Of a stretch of 16,539 bases of DNA, positions 1-8,983 are shown one piece after another; the first letter of the stretch is position 1; each line of letters opens with the position of its first letter. Location of the stretch: assembly GCA_964395915.1 (NCBI GenBank), contig CAYNDB010000051.1:1-16539 (forward strand), written 5' to 3'. The notes beneath the pieces are model-generated. The model had not been told where the DNA came from, searched no databases, and worked only from the letters and a program-made list of their open reading frames with translations. The position numbers and the translations under genes are program-made. The DNA is from CAYNDB01 sp964395915 (lineage in GTDB: Bacteria > Nitrospinota_A > UBA7883 > JAJRTC01).

Positions 1-1399
1 TCGCCGGGAAGAAATCCTCCAGATCGGCAAGTTTGTTGAATCTTTTGTCCAGCATGGCCGTATGGTTCTCCGCCGTATAGCGCGGCGCGGATGATTCCGC
101 GTGCTCAAGGCTTGCGGAGATATACGCGCAACCCTCTTCGCCGGGATGGACCATTGGGGATATGTTGGATTCAGTCAACGCATATCGGTTATATGTGTCT
201 CCGTTCGTTTTCTTATACATTTCACGATTCACGATCCTGGTTTTTGAAAGATCGGGACGTTTCATCGAAGAAGTTCGAAGCCCAAGCGACCCGTCTGTGA
301 GGATAAATACCGGCAATTGGTATTTTTCAGCTACGTTGAAAGCTTCAACGGTAAGATATACGCAGTCTTCAACCCCTTCAGGGCTTATGACGACTTTCGA
401 CGCGTCTCCATGACAGCCGTGCGCCGCAAGGAGCAGGTCGGATTGCTCATGTTTTGTAGGCAACCCTGTGGAAGGCCCACCTCGCTGCACATCGGCGATT
501 ACTATCGGAATCTCCATTATCGACGCCATTCCGATAAGCTCCTGCATGAGCGAAACACCAGGCCCGGACGTGCCGGTCATTACTTTGGCTCCGGCATACG
601 AAGCGCCGATGATGTTCGCGATAGAGGCGATCTCATCCTCGGCCTGAACCAATGTTCTATTGAATTTCGGTAACTGTCTCGATAAATAGTTGCCTATCTC
701 GGTGGCCGGGGTGATCGGGTATGCGCTGAAGAAATTACATCCTGCGATCAGCGCGCCAAGGCCAATGGCCTGGTTACCGGACATCACCACCATATCTTCC
801 TGCGGCGTTCCGGAGTCCATTTTATATGGGTCGGTCTTTTTATAGTTGTTTCGGATATGGTCGCGTCCAATGTCGAGGGCCTTGTAGTTCATATCAACCA
901 CATCCTGGCCCTTTTTGCCAAACTTTGCGTTGATTGTTCCCCTGATCCCTTCTCTGGATATGGAGAAAAGCTCCGCCACAGCCCCAAGAGCTATCATGTT
1001 TTTGGAACGATAGCTTCCGGCTTCCTCTTTGGCGAGCTTGCCCATGGGAACCGCATAACAGGTCACACCCGGTATGTTTTGCTCTTCTTCTATATCGCCG
1101 CCCGGGAAATCATAAATAAGGACAGAGCCTTCCTTTAGCGAGTTAATATTTGCCTGAAGCGCCTCGTTGTTGAAAACACACGCCACATCAAAGCCGCTAC
1201 CTTCGGAGAGTATCTTTTCATGGGAAAATCGTACCTGATACATGGCATAGCCGCCTTTTATTTCAGCTGGAAATGTCTTGAAGGTCAACACTTCCAAGCC
1301 AGAGCGGGCCGCCGCCTGAGATACCATATCGCCCGCGGAAATGACGCCCTCGCCACCTTCACCGCCGAATCTTATTATCAAATCATTCCTTTCAGCCAC
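1..1399 (-). CDS. korA: 2-oxoglutarate (2-oxoacid):ferredoxin oxidoreductase, fused gamma-alpha subunit, C-terminus beyond window
   Basis: Part of the cytosolic enzyme that interconverts 2-oxoglutarate and succinyl-CoA using ferredoxin and thiamine diphosphate. I read 466 uninterrupted residues from a GTG start to the window edge. Residues 1-190 are the gamma domain, with FGGEGGEGVISAGD near residue 11. Residues from about 205 are the alpha domain, with YPITPATEIG at 227, QAEDEIASI at 252, GTSGPGVSLMQE at 276 and the family hallmark GGPSTGLPTKHEQSDL at 307. The gamma-before-alpha fusion is a normal arrangement for this family. The GTG start lies 29 bases after the sucD stop, with AGGA upstream; residues after it match the usual gamma N-terminus. 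The beta (TPP-binding) subunit should follow beyond the left edge. Position behind sucCD points to 2-oxoglutarate as substrate rather than another 2-oxoacid, but this is inference. Confidence 0.95.
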   Translation of the reverse strand, partial: MAERNDLIIRFGGEGGEGVISAGDMVSQAAARSGLEVLTFKTFPAEIKGGYAMYQVRFSHEKILSEGSGFDVACVFNNEALQANINSLKEGSVLIYDFPGGDIEEEQNIPGVTCYAVPMGKLAKEEAGSYRSKNMIALGAVAELFSISREGIRGTINAKFGKKGQDVVDMNYKALDIGRDHIRNNYKKTDPYKMDSGTPQEDMVVMSGNQAIGLGALIAGCNFFSAYPITPATEIGNYLSRQLPKFNRTLVQAEDEIASIANIIGASYAGAKVMTGTSGPGVSLMQELIGMASIMEIPIVIADVQRGGPSTGLPTKHEQSDLLLAAHGCHGDASKVVISPEGVEDCVYLTVEAFNVAEKYQLPVFILTDGSLGLRTSSMKRPDLSKTRIVNREMYKKTNGDTYNRYALTESNISPMVHPGEEGCAYISASLEHAESSAPRYTAENHTAMLDKRFNKLADLEDFFPA

Positions 1400-1428
1400 C
1401 TTATTCCTGCCTTTCCTATATCAAACAG

Positions 1429-2298
1429 TTAGTTCATAACCTCTTTTATTGTTCCGCCAAGGTCAGCCGGAGATTTGCAAACCGAAATCCCGCACTCCGT
1501 CATAACCTTCATTTTCTCATCTGCTGTGCCTTTGCCGCCGGAGATAATGGCGCCTGCATGGCCCATCCTTCTTCCCGGAGGAGCAGTCTGCCCGGCGATA
1601 AAACCGACAACCGGCTTTTTGACATTAGCCTTGATAAACGCCGCCGCGTCTTCTTCAGCCGAGCCGCCGATCTCACCAATCATACAGATCGCTTCTGTCT
1701 CAGGGTCGTTGTTGAACATATCGATCACATCGATAAAATTCGTGCCGTTAACAGGGTCGCCACCGATGCCGACACAAGTCGACTGGCCTATTCCCAAAGC
1801 CGTAAGCTGGCCTACCACCTCGTAGGTCAACGTTCCGGATCGTGAAACAACCCCGACAGGACCCGGTATATGGATATGCCCCGGCATTATTCCTATTTTG
1901 CCCTGTCCAGGTGTGATAACTCCGGGGCAGTTCGGCCCGACAAGGCGGTTGGGCTTGCCCTGCATGTATCGCTTTATCTTTATCATGTCGTACACGGGGA
2001 TGCCTTCGGTAATGCATACGACCAAATCAATCCCCGCTTCAAAAGCTTCGAAAATGGCGTCCGCCGCAAATGGAGGCGGAACGAATATCATCGTCGCGTT
2101 TGCTGAGGTGGCCTTGACCGCGCGTTTTACAGTGTTGAAAACAGGAACACCGTCCACATCCTGTCCCTCTTTGCCGGGGGTGACGCCGCCGACGACATTT
2201 GTGCCATATTCTTTACATCCAGCGGCATGGAAAGAGCCTTCCTTGCCGGTAATTCCCTGGACGATAAGTTTTGTGTCTTTATCTACAAGTATGCTCAT
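1429..2298 (-). CDS. sucD: Succinyl-CoA synthetase (ADP/GDP-forming) alpha subunit
   Basis: Alpha subunit of the TCA-cycle enzyme that interconverts succinyl-CoA and succinate with substrate-level nucleotide phosphorylation. At 289 residues it is the usual length. It begins SILVDKDTKLIVQGITGKEG, the N-terminal CoA-binding Rossmann domain, and carries GPNCPGVITPG at 121 and the active-site segment GRRMGHAGAIISGGKGTA, in which His247 is the expected phosphohistidine. The ATG is preceded by AGAGGAACGAAAT; the sucC stop codon sits inside this ribosome-binding region, leaving 11 bases between the genes. Downstream is korA, whose enzyme makes or uses the same succinyl-CoA. Confidence 0.98.
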   Translation of the reverse strand: MSILVDKDTKLIVQGITGKEGSFHAAGCKEYGTNVVGGVTPGKEGQDVDGVPVFNTVKRAVKATSANATMIFVPPPFAADAIFEAFEAGIDLVVCITEGIPVYDMIKIKRYMQGKPNRLVGPNCPGVITPGQGKIGIMPGHIHIPGPVGVVSRSGTLTYEVVGQLTALGIGQSTCVGIGGDPVNGTNFIDVIDMFNNDPETEAICMIGEIGGSAEEDAAAFIKANVKKPVVGFIAGQTAPPGRRMGHAGAIISGGKGTADEKMKVMTECGISVCKSPADLGGTIKEVMN

Positions 2299-2309
2299 AT
2301 TTCGTTCCT

Positions 2310-3476
2310 CTACACTCCCGCTTTCACGGCGGCGACCACCTTTTCGGCCCCGTCACGCATTCCGGTGGCGACTGTGAAATTAAACTCACTTTTTTCCAAA
2401 ATTTTCTTTCCCTCGTCGACGTTGGTTCCTTCCATGCGGATTACAACGGGAATTTTTACATCTATCTTACGCGCGGCGTTAACGACACCGTTTGCCAGCC
2501 TGTCGCAACGCAGGATGCCGCCAAATATATTGATGAAGATCCCTTGAACGTTACTGTCCGCAAGGATGATCTTGAAAGCGCTTTCTATCTGCTCTTCCGA
2601 CGCTCCGCCGCCGACGTCGAGAAAGTTGGCAGGCTCTCCACCGGAAATCTTGATTATATCCATCGTCGCCATGGCGAGTCCGGCTCCGTTGACCATGCAG
2701 CCTATATTGCCGTCGAGTTTTATATAGTTCAGATCGAACTTACTCGCTTCAGTCTCAAGCTCCTCTTCCTCGGTAAGATCACGGTATTCAACCACGTCCT
2801 TCTGACGGAAAAGGGCGTTGTCGTCAAAATTCATTTTGCAGTCGAGCGCGAGAACTTTGTTATCTTTTGTCAGAACAAGAGGATTTACTTCAGCCAGAGA
2901 GCAATCTTTCGCTTCGAAAGCTTTATACAGCTTCAATATGAAATTGACCGTGTCTTTCAACGCCTCTTTCGGCATATTCAGAAAAAACGCCAGTTCCCGC
3001 GCTTGTGAAGGCATAAGCCCTATGGCCGGGTCGATCCATTCTTTCATTATTTTTTCCGGTGTTTTCTCGGCTACTTCCTCAATCTCCATGCCGCCTTCTT
3101 CAGATACCATGAAGCATGCTTTCGAAGTCTCCCTGTCCACCACGATTCCCACATACAGCTCTCTTGCGATGTTCATACCTTCTTCTATTAAGATAGTAAG
3201 CACCTTTTTGCCTTCAGGCCCTGTCTGGTGGGTGACAAGGTTCATGCCAAGGATCGATTTTACAGCCTCATGAGCCTCTTCCTCAGTTTTTACGACCTTG
3301 ACTCCTCCACCCTTTCCACGACCCCCGGCATGTATCTGCGCCTTCACGACAACCGGCAACCCAAGCTGATCCACAATATTTTTAGTTTCAGTTCCGTCCT
3401 TAAGAATCAACCCTTTAGGCGTAGGGACACCGAAATTTTGAAGAATTTCCTTCGCTTGGTATTCGTGAATTTTCAT
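2310..3476 (-). CDS. sucC: Succinyl-CoA synthetase (ADP-forming) beta subunit
   Basis: Beta subunit of succinyl-CoA synthetase, binding nucleotide through an ATP-grasp fold and succinate at the subunit interface. It has 388 residues, the standard length. Seen in the sequence: N-terminal MKIHEYQAKEIL, the ATP-grasp segment KAQIHAGGRGKGGGVK at about 45-60, AEVNPLVLT near 200 and, in the C-terminal domain, GNIGCMVNGAGLAMATMD, the signature GGEPANFLDVGGGA and INIFGGILRCD. AGGA lies 10 bases before the ATG. This is the first gene of sucC-sucD-korA and has its own promoter in the 174-base region shared with the divergent cyclase gene. Confidence 0.98.
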   Translation of the reverse strand: MKIHEYQAKEILQNFGVPTPKGLILKDGTETKNIVDQLGLPVVVKAQIHAGGRGKGGGVKVVKTEEEAHEAVKSILGMNLVTHQTGPEGKKVLTILIEEGMNIARELYVGIVVDRETSKACFMVSEEGGMEIEEVAEKTPEKIMKEWIDPAIGLMPSQARELAFFLNMPKEALKDTVNFILKLYKAFEAKDCSLAEVNPLVLTKDNKVLALDCKMNFDDNALFRQKDVVEYRDLTEEEELETEASKFDLNYIKLDGNIGCMVNGAGLAMATMDIIKISGGEPANFLDVGGGASEEQIESAFKIILADSNVQGIFINIFGGILRCDRLANGVVNAARKIDVKIPVVIRMEGTNVDEGKKILEKSEFNFTVATGMRDGAEKVVAAVKAGV

Positions 3477-3532
3477 ATATAATTTATCCTAATAGGAAGG
3501 TTGACCATTTTCCTGCCATCATGGAACCAACA

Positions 3533-3562
3533 CTTATATCATAAGTCGATTAATCGAGTCAA
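3533..3562 (-). promoter_or_regulatory. Predicted sigma70-type promoter of sucC-sucD-korA with a palindromic spacer
   Basis: Read on the minus strand, TTGACT (3562-3557) and TATAAG (3538-3533) are separated by 18 bases, giving an untranslated leader of roughly 50 bases before sucC. A perfect 12-bp palindrome, TCGATTAATCGA (3546-3557), fills much of the spacer and touches the -35 box, so it could be an operator. No transcription data support this; it is a pattern match in the right place. Confidence 0.5.
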
Positions 3563-3650
3563 TCTGGCGGACCTCGCGTTTTTTCTTGTATGTACCTTGC
3601 AAATATCCTCTGTTAAGATGTCTCAACTTTGAAAAAGATCCGAGTTTTTA

Positions 3651-5756
3651 TTGAAAAAAGCCGCCGCCATATTGCTTATCGCAGTTCTATCCACTGCAGC
3701 CACTTTTATAAGCGGCATGGCTCCACTTGTCCGCGTATTTGGCCTGAAATCTTTGGACAAGCAGTTTGTTTTGTATGCGGATCCCTCCAGAGCGGACAAA
3801 CGCATAATATTTATTGAAGTGGATCAAGACAGCCTTGATCACTTTGAAAAAGATAACATCAAATTTCCCTGGCCAAGGGACATATATAACACAATCATAA
3901 AATATGCCTCCGCCGGAGGAGCGAAAGCGATAATAATCGATATCTTGTTTAATAACCCGTCTTCTTATGGTCAAAACGTGGATAATAGATTCGCGAAAGC
4001 CATGCGCGGAGCAGGCTCTGTATACATGGCCTCCGCCTTCATGAACGGGGACAATGCCACAGAGGCTTTCGCTATCGACCCCAAGTTCGGTGTTGATCTG
4101 GAAGGGTCCGCGCCCGCCGCTATCGAGAAAGACGTTTCGTCGCTTCCGCTTTCCTCTTTTCTGGATGTTGTACAGGGGATCGGATCGGTAACTTTGACAC
4201 CCGACGATGACGGAGTATACCGGCGCATAGAGCCGATGATATTGTTTGGAGATTATCTGGTTCCTGCGATTTTCCTGGCGCCGCTGGTAAACGGGGCTTC
4301 AACGGCGCGGTATGCGAATGATATTTTAACTGTCGGTGAATACGCTATTCCTGTTAATGACAACGGCAGGATGTGGATTAACTATCAGGGCCCAAGGGGA
4401 AGCTACAAACGCTACTCGGCGGCGGCGGTCATTTCCTCGGCCGCGATGTTAAAAAACGGCGACACGCCATTGCTTCCTCAAGGCAGGTTCAAAAACGCTT
4501 ACGTTATCATAGGCTACACTGCGCCAGGGCTTTACGACCCAAAACCAACGCCATTATCCGCAGTTTCTCCCGGGATGGAGGCGCACGCCGCGGCATTGGA
4601 CACCGTTTTGAACAAAAACTTTCTCCGTACGGAGCCTGCCTGGATTACCTATGGTCTCGCGTTTATCGGGGCTACTTTTGTGGCGGGCGTTATGGTTTTG
4701 ATCGCATCATCAATTGTGGCCACTGTGGCTGTGCTGGCTGTCGTCGCGGCGCTTTTCTTTATTTCCGGCGAAGCGTTTCAGAACGGAATATGGATAAATC
4801 TTGTAACGCTGGAAACATCGGCCGCAATGGCGCTTATCGGGTCGGCTGTGTACAGGTTCCAGTTCGAAGGAAAAAAGAAACGATATATTAAACGCGCAAT
4901 GCAATATTATATTTCCCCTCATTTGGTGGAGCAGATACTTGCCGACCCGAAAAAGCTCAAGCTTGGAGGAGAGAAGAGGATGATAACGGTTTTCTTTTCC
5001 GATCTTGTAGGCTTTACTACACTATCCGAACGGATGGAGCCTACCGCGCTTGTATCGCTTATGAATAAATATACAACCCTGATGGCGAATACGATAACCT
5101 CAAAAAGCGGAACGGTGGACAAGTATATCGGTGATGCGGTAATGGCTTTCTGGGGGGCTCCGCTGGAGGTTGAACATCATGCGGCAAACGCGTGTCTTAC
5201 GGCGCTCGAAAGCTCCGAAAAGCTCATGTTTTTCAATCAAGGTATAAAATCGCTCGGTCTGCCAAGGCTCGATATGCGAATCGGACTCAATACAGGCGAG
5301 GCTGTGGTGGGCAATATGGGGTCGGATGAGAGATTTGACTATACCGCGGTGGGTGATACTGTAAACCTCGCGTCGCGCCTTGAAGGGTTAAATAGTTATT
5401 ACGGGACGCGTATCCTTGTATCAGAGGCCACGTGGCTGGAGGCGAAGAGCCATGTTTTTGGCCGGAAGATAGATTTTTTGACGGTTAGAGGTAAAAATAT
5501 CCCAATAAACGTTTACGAAATCATGGCGGCAAAGGGAGATGAGACATTTTTCCAGCGCAAACTTGGAAGAAGATATGAAATGTCGCTGGAAGCTTATATG
5601 GCGAGAAAATGGGACGATGCTATAGAGGAGCTTGAAAAAATTCTGGCCAAAACCAAAGACGTTCCATCAAGGGTATTGTTGCAACGTGTCAGGTTGTATA
5701 AAGAAAACCCACCGCCGGATGACTGGAACGGGTCATTCAGGCACAAAAGCAAATAG
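3651..5756 (+). CDS. CHASE2-domain class III adenylate/guanylate cyclase
   Basis: Membrane-bound nucleotide cyclase of 701 residues. Layout: N-terminal hydrophobic segment (3-22), periplasmic CHASE2 sensor region (about 45-325), hydrophobic segments between about 331 and 400, then a cytoplasmic cyclase domain (about 443-625) and a C-terminal tail with a conserved-looking RRYEMSLEAYMARKWDDAI segment. Catalytic features are present: metal-binding Asp451 (FFSDLVGFT) and Asp495 (KYIGDAVMAF), Lys491 as purine-selecting lysine, Thr565 in DYTAVGD and Asn572/Arg576 in NLASRLE. Lys plus Thr/Asp at these places favours ATP as substrate. The start is TTG: an in-frame TGA lies 21 bases upstream and the first ATG (residue 23) would remove the membrane anchor. 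No good Shine-Dalgarno is seen. It is divergent from sucC. CHASE2 ligands are generally unknown. Confidence 0.95.
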   Translation: MKKAAAILLIAVLSTAATFISGMAPLVRVFGLKSLDKQFVLYADPSRADKRIIFIEVDQDSLDHFEKDNIKFPWPRDIYNTIIKYASAGGAKAIIIDILFNNPSSYGQNVDNRFAKAMRGAGSVYMASAFMNGDNATEAFAIDPKFGVDLEGSAPAAIEKDVSSLPLSSFLDVVQGIGSVTLTPDDDGVYRRIEPMILFGDYLVPAIFLAPLVNGASTARYANDILTVGEYAIPVNDNGRMWINYQGPRGSYKRYSAAAVISSAAMLKNGDTPLLPQGRFKNAYVIIGYTAPGLYDPKPTPLSAVSPGMEAHAAALDTVLNKNFLRTEPAWITYGLAFIGATFVAGVMVLIASSIVATVAVLAVVAALFFISGEAFQNGIWINLVTLETSAAMALIGSAVYRFQFEGKKKRYIKRAMQYYISPHLVEQILADPKKLKLGGEKRMITVFFSDLVGFTTLSERMEPTALVSLMNKYTTLMANTITSKSGTVDKYIGDAVMAFWGAPLEVEHHAANACLTALESSEKLMFFNQGIKSLGLPRLDMRIGLNTGEAVVGNMGSDERFDYTAVGDTVNLASRLEGLNSYYGTRILVSEATWLEAKSHVFGRKIDFLTVRGKNIPINVYEIMAAKGDETFFQRKLGRRYEMSLEAYMARKWDDAIEELEKILAKTKDVPSRVLLQRVRLYKENPPPDDWNGSFRHKSK

Positions 5757-5887
5757 AAGAGCTTGTATTTACAGGAGGCTTTTTAACAAACGAAAATTCT
5801 GCTTACAATTTGTCATGCCGCGTCTGTTTTGCTCCTCCAGAGAGGGGCGCACTCCATTCTGTAGGAGTGTAAGCGAAAACCTTCAGG

Positions 5888-6481
5888 CTACCTCCCCGCC
5901 ATCTCCCATATCGCCGCCCAAAGCGCCCGTTTGCCTTCACCTGTGTGGGAGGAGTAGAGGACAGGTTTTATGTCAGGGGGTACAAGGTCGGTGATGACAG
6001 AGAGAGCTTCCTTGATATGTTTGCCACGTCGCGTTTTAGGAATTTTGTCTATCTTTGTAAACACGATGATGAAAGGGACATCGGAATGGTTATACCATTC
6101 CAAAAGCATGCGGTCGTCCTCGTTCGGTTTGCGGCGGGCGTCCAGCAGTTGTATCACAACCTTAAGCTGTTCTCTTTCCTCAAGATAGATTTCCACCATT
6201 TCGCCCCACTTCTTTTTTTCTGGTACCGGCACATTCGCAAAACCGTAGCCCGGCATATCGACAAAAGTTATTTTTCCGTTGATATCGAAAAAGTTCAGCA
6301 ACCGTGTTTTACCCGGAGTTTTGCTTACTTTCACAAGCCCCTTGCGGCCGGTGAGCGAATTTATGAGCGATGATTTCCCCACGTTCGACCTGCCGGCAAA
6401 CGCGACCTCCGGCAGGGCAAGCTTGGGATACTGGTTCTGATTTGCCGCGGAGGTTAAAAACTTTGCGGACTTAACTTTCAT
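5888..6481 (-). CDS. engB: Ribosome biogenesis GTP-binding protein EngB (YihA/YsxC)
   Basis: GTPase needed for late assembly of the large ribosomal subunit. Its 197 residues match the family length. All GTPase motifs are visible: G1 GRSNVGKSS at 30, G2 TPGKT at 55, G3 DMPGYG at 75, G4 TKID at 142 and G5 SSH at 177. The ATG overlaps the stop of the upstream DUF1015 gene in an ATGA, so the two are probably translationally coupled. It is the last gene of the minus-strand cluster and converges on the cyclase gene with 131 bases between. Confidence 0.97.
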   Translation of the reverse strand: MKVKSAKFLTSAANQNQYPKLALPEVAFAGRSNVGKSSLINSLTGRKGLVKVSKTPGKTRLLNFFDINGKITFVDMPGYGFANVPVPEKKKWGEMVEIYLEEREQLKVVIQLLDARRKPNEDDRMLLEWYNHSDVPFIIVFTKIDKIPKTRRGKHIKEALSVITDLVPPDIKPVLYSSHTGEGKRALWAAIWEMAGR

Positions 6482-7788
6482 GAAAGCGGGTTGAACACCA
6501 AACCTGTTATCAGTTTCGGATAGAAGTATGTGGACTTCTGCGGCATCACTCCACCCTTGGTGGCGACATCGATGATCTGGTCCACCCCTGTGCGGTTCAA
6601 AAGAAAAGCAAGCTTCGCCGAACCGGAATCGACCTCGCGCACAGCTTCCTCAGCGTCCACGGTATAACTTATGACGGATTTATCCGCAACCGCTTCCTTG
6701 CTGACGCCGAGCATTTTTTCAAAAATAAGCCCTTGTAGAATATTGACATCCAGTTTACGAAGCGCCTCCGATGCCGGGCTGCCATCCCCTTCAGGGAGTC
6801 CGGAGCCTTCTTTTAGCGTAAGCAGATAAAGCTTGCCGTCACCTGCGTAAAGCCCGAAGCTTGTTTTGTCCGCCCCGGATTTTATAAGGTCTTCAAGAAA
6901 AGCTTTCATGACGCCCTGCCCATATTGCCGTGATGTTATGTCGAAACTTGCGCCGAGCTTTAAAAGAACTTCGTCCGCGTTGATATCTGAAACATTTTTG
7001 ACCAGCCGATGCGTCGGCAACACAGTGAAGCCCTGCCCATGCGTATTGGAAAGATACATCATCACATAGTCATAGTCCGCTTCACCTTCACGGTTTTCCT
7101 CCGCCCTTCGCTCGTTACGGTAGTTCAACGCTGTTTCATACCGGTGATGCCCGTCGGCTATGACTATCGGCTTATCCTCCATAAACTCCTGCGTCTTTTC
7201 GATGATAGCTTCATCGGTAACAATCCACATGGAGTGTATTTGGCCATCGTCGTCTGTAAGAACAACGTCAGCCGGCTCCGCCATTATCTTTTCCCAAACA
7301 GTGTCCAGGACCTTGCCGGAGTCTGAATATAATCCGAACACCTGGGAAAAATTCATCTTGCACGCCCTGGTGAGGTTCAGCCGGTCTGTCTTCGGGCCGG
7401 ATAACGTTCGTTCGTGCGGGAAAATAGTTTCGCCCAGAGGCTCGGCTAATCTGCGGCAGATAAAACCAACCCGTCGTAAAGTCTCATCGCCGATTTTATA
7501 ATCTTGCGCATATAAATACAGCGCAGGTTTTTCATCCTGCTTAAGCGTGCCATCACTCATCCATTCATCCAGACATGATTTTGCGCGGGTATATCGGTTG
7601 TCCTTATCGGAATCGGTCTCTTTTATTTTGTCCAGTATCAGGCGTATAACGTTTTTATCGTTCCGCTTGTAAAGACTCTCCTGATAATCAGGGGATATGA
7701 CGTCATATGGTGGAGCGAGCAAATCCATGAGGTTCGATACGGAGCTCCTATCGTATCGGACACCTTTGAAAGGGTTAACCTTGGCCAT
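6478..7788 (-). CDS. DUF1015 family protein
   Basis: A 436-residue cytosolic protein of the DUF1015 (PF06245) family, whose function is not established. Recognisable family segments: NPFKGVRYD at 5, LAPPYDVISPDY at 24, HERTLSGPKTDRLNLTR at 125, IADGHHRYETALNYRNE at 210, THRLV at 259 and MPQKSTYFYPK at 415. I chose the ATG at 7788 because family members begin just before the PFKG segment; in-frame ATG 7851 and TTG 7863 lie upstream and would add 21-25 unmatched residues. None has a good Shine-Dalgarno; AGAGGA lies 16 bases before the chosen ATG. It overlaps engB by 4 bases. The DGHHR motif recalls ParB/sulfiredoxin-fold serine kinases such as SerK and SbnI, so a small-molecule kinase role is possible but speculative. 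Confidence 0.92.
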   Translation of the reverse strand: MAKVNPFKGVRYDRSSVSNLMDLLAPPYDVISPDYQESLYKRNDKNVIRLILDKIKETDSDKDNRYTRAKSCLDEWMSDGTLKQDEKPALYLYAQDYKIGDETLRRVGFICRRLAEPLGETIFPHERTLSGPKTDRLNLTRACKMNFSQVFGLYSDSGKVLDTVWEKIMAEPADVVLTDDDGQIHSMWIVTDEAIIEKTQEFMEDKPIVIADGHHRYETALNYRNERRAEENREGEADYDYVMMYLSNTHGQGFTVLPTHRLVKNVSDINADEVLLKLGASFDITSRQYGQGVMKAFLEDLIKSGADKTSFGLYAGDGKLYLLTLKEGSGLPEGDGSPASEALRKLDVNILQGLIFEKMLGVSKEAVADKSVISYTVDAEEAVREVDSGSAKLAFLLNRTGVDQIIDVATKGGVMPQKSTYFYPKLITGLVFNPLS

Positions 7789-7896
7789 TGTAGTAATAGT
7801 TAGTTCCTCTGAAACAGTGTTACTTTGCTTGACATTCAATTGTAAGCTCATTGTTTTGTTCAAGTGTTGCGAGAGCGAGAAAGGATATCGTAAATT

Positions 7897-8983
7897 TCAC
7901 GGCTTTACAACCTGACACTTTATTCCGCGTCTGGAAAAGTTTTCTACCGTGCGTGCCGCTTCTTTTTCTGACGCGTATGCCCCAACGAGAACAGCAACGC
8001 TGTCATCGGAGTCATTTTTCAACGTATATGCGTATATCCCTCTTACGGCAAGCTCTTTTATTTTTCTTTCGGCGATTTTTCTGGTCACAGGCTTTTCAAT
8101 ACGAATCGCGTATGGGAGCATAAGAATCCGTGTATATTTTGAAACGCCGCTTCTTTTAATCTTTTTTGCGGCTCTATCCGCGTCGGCCAAGGTATTATAC
8201 CGGCTGATTACAACACGTAGCCAGTCCTTGCCGTCTTTAAGAGTGTTCGACACTTCATAGGCGTTATGTCCCTTAAGCCGCAGGAATTTAATCAGCCTGG
8301 AAGCCGGTTCCGCGCTTGTGTATGACGCTACGTGCAACACGAACGGCCTGCCTGCCGGCTCTTCAGCGCTATCAGGTTTCACGGCCTCCACCACTTCATA
8401 TTTCCCGTCAACCTTTGATAGGCGAAGCGTGTAAGTTTTGATATTATCGCCTTCCTTCCGTTTGGCGGATACGGTAACCTCCGTAATACCATCGCGCGAA
8501 ACTATGACCGCGCTGTCCATGTCAAGCTCATCGTCGAGATTCTGGGTTTTGCTCCAATCGGAAAGCGCGGCCAGCGCGGAGCTGCGAAGAGCCATCTTGC
8601 GGGCCGGTATCTTTATAAGCTTTGGCTGTGCGATGACTTTTTTTGTAACCTTCCTGGGCGGCGCAACCCTGAGTTTATTTGTCCATTCAGGCCACTGGTC
8701 GTCTATTATTTTTCTGGCCTCGGCGACTGTGATCGACTTTACGGTCTCGTTTACATTTCCGTACTTGATTTTAGCTCCCGCCATAAGCCCATGGATGTTG
8801 CCTTTGATAAAGTTTTTATGGTTTTCTTTCCATAGCGCGACCACCACACGGTTATAATCTTTTCTTTCGGCCCCAAGCTTTCGGGCGATTTTATATAAAG
8901 AATCGCCTCTCTTAACCACAAATACATTGGCTCCAGGGGCGCTGAACACCGGCAACACTCCACCAGCGGGTTTCACCGGCTCT
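7897..8983 (-). CDS. FimV-like protein, C-terminal part: LysM and two SPOR-type repeats (gene interrupted by assembly gap)
   Basis: C-terminal part of the envelope protein whose N-terminal part lies across the run of undetermined bases. Counting from the first valine after the gap (8976): a LysM domain at about 18-72 (FVVKRGDSLYKIARKLG), a basic linker, a small alpha/beta region around 125-200, a SPOR domain at about 212-285 (PFVLHVASYTSAEPASRLIKFLR) and a second SPOR-like unit at about 290-359 (PYAIRIEKPVTRKIAERKIK). LysM and SPOR both bind peptidoglycan, so the product should sit in the periplasm on the cell wall. No genuine start exists here: the reading frame is open up to the gap, and the GTG at 8976 is internal to an E-P-V-K-P linker. 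Confidence 0.85.

Noticed and set aside
1475..1845. Plus-strand open frames inside sucD
   Set aside because: They are antisense to a full-length, strongly conserved gene; their translations have no recognisable domain.
3590..3619. Promoter for the cyclase gene (TAAGAT near 3614)
   Set aside because: No -35 element at acceptable spacing could be found.
5760..5795. Possible terminator after the cyclase gene (CTTGT/ACAGG stem and a T run)
   Set aside because: The stem is only about five pairs including a wobble and the T run is separated from it, so it is too weak to call.
5850..5871. Hairpin CACTCC/GGAGTG between the convergent cyclase and engB genes
   Set aside because: Six base pairs with an eight-base loop and no T tract on either strand; could be chance.
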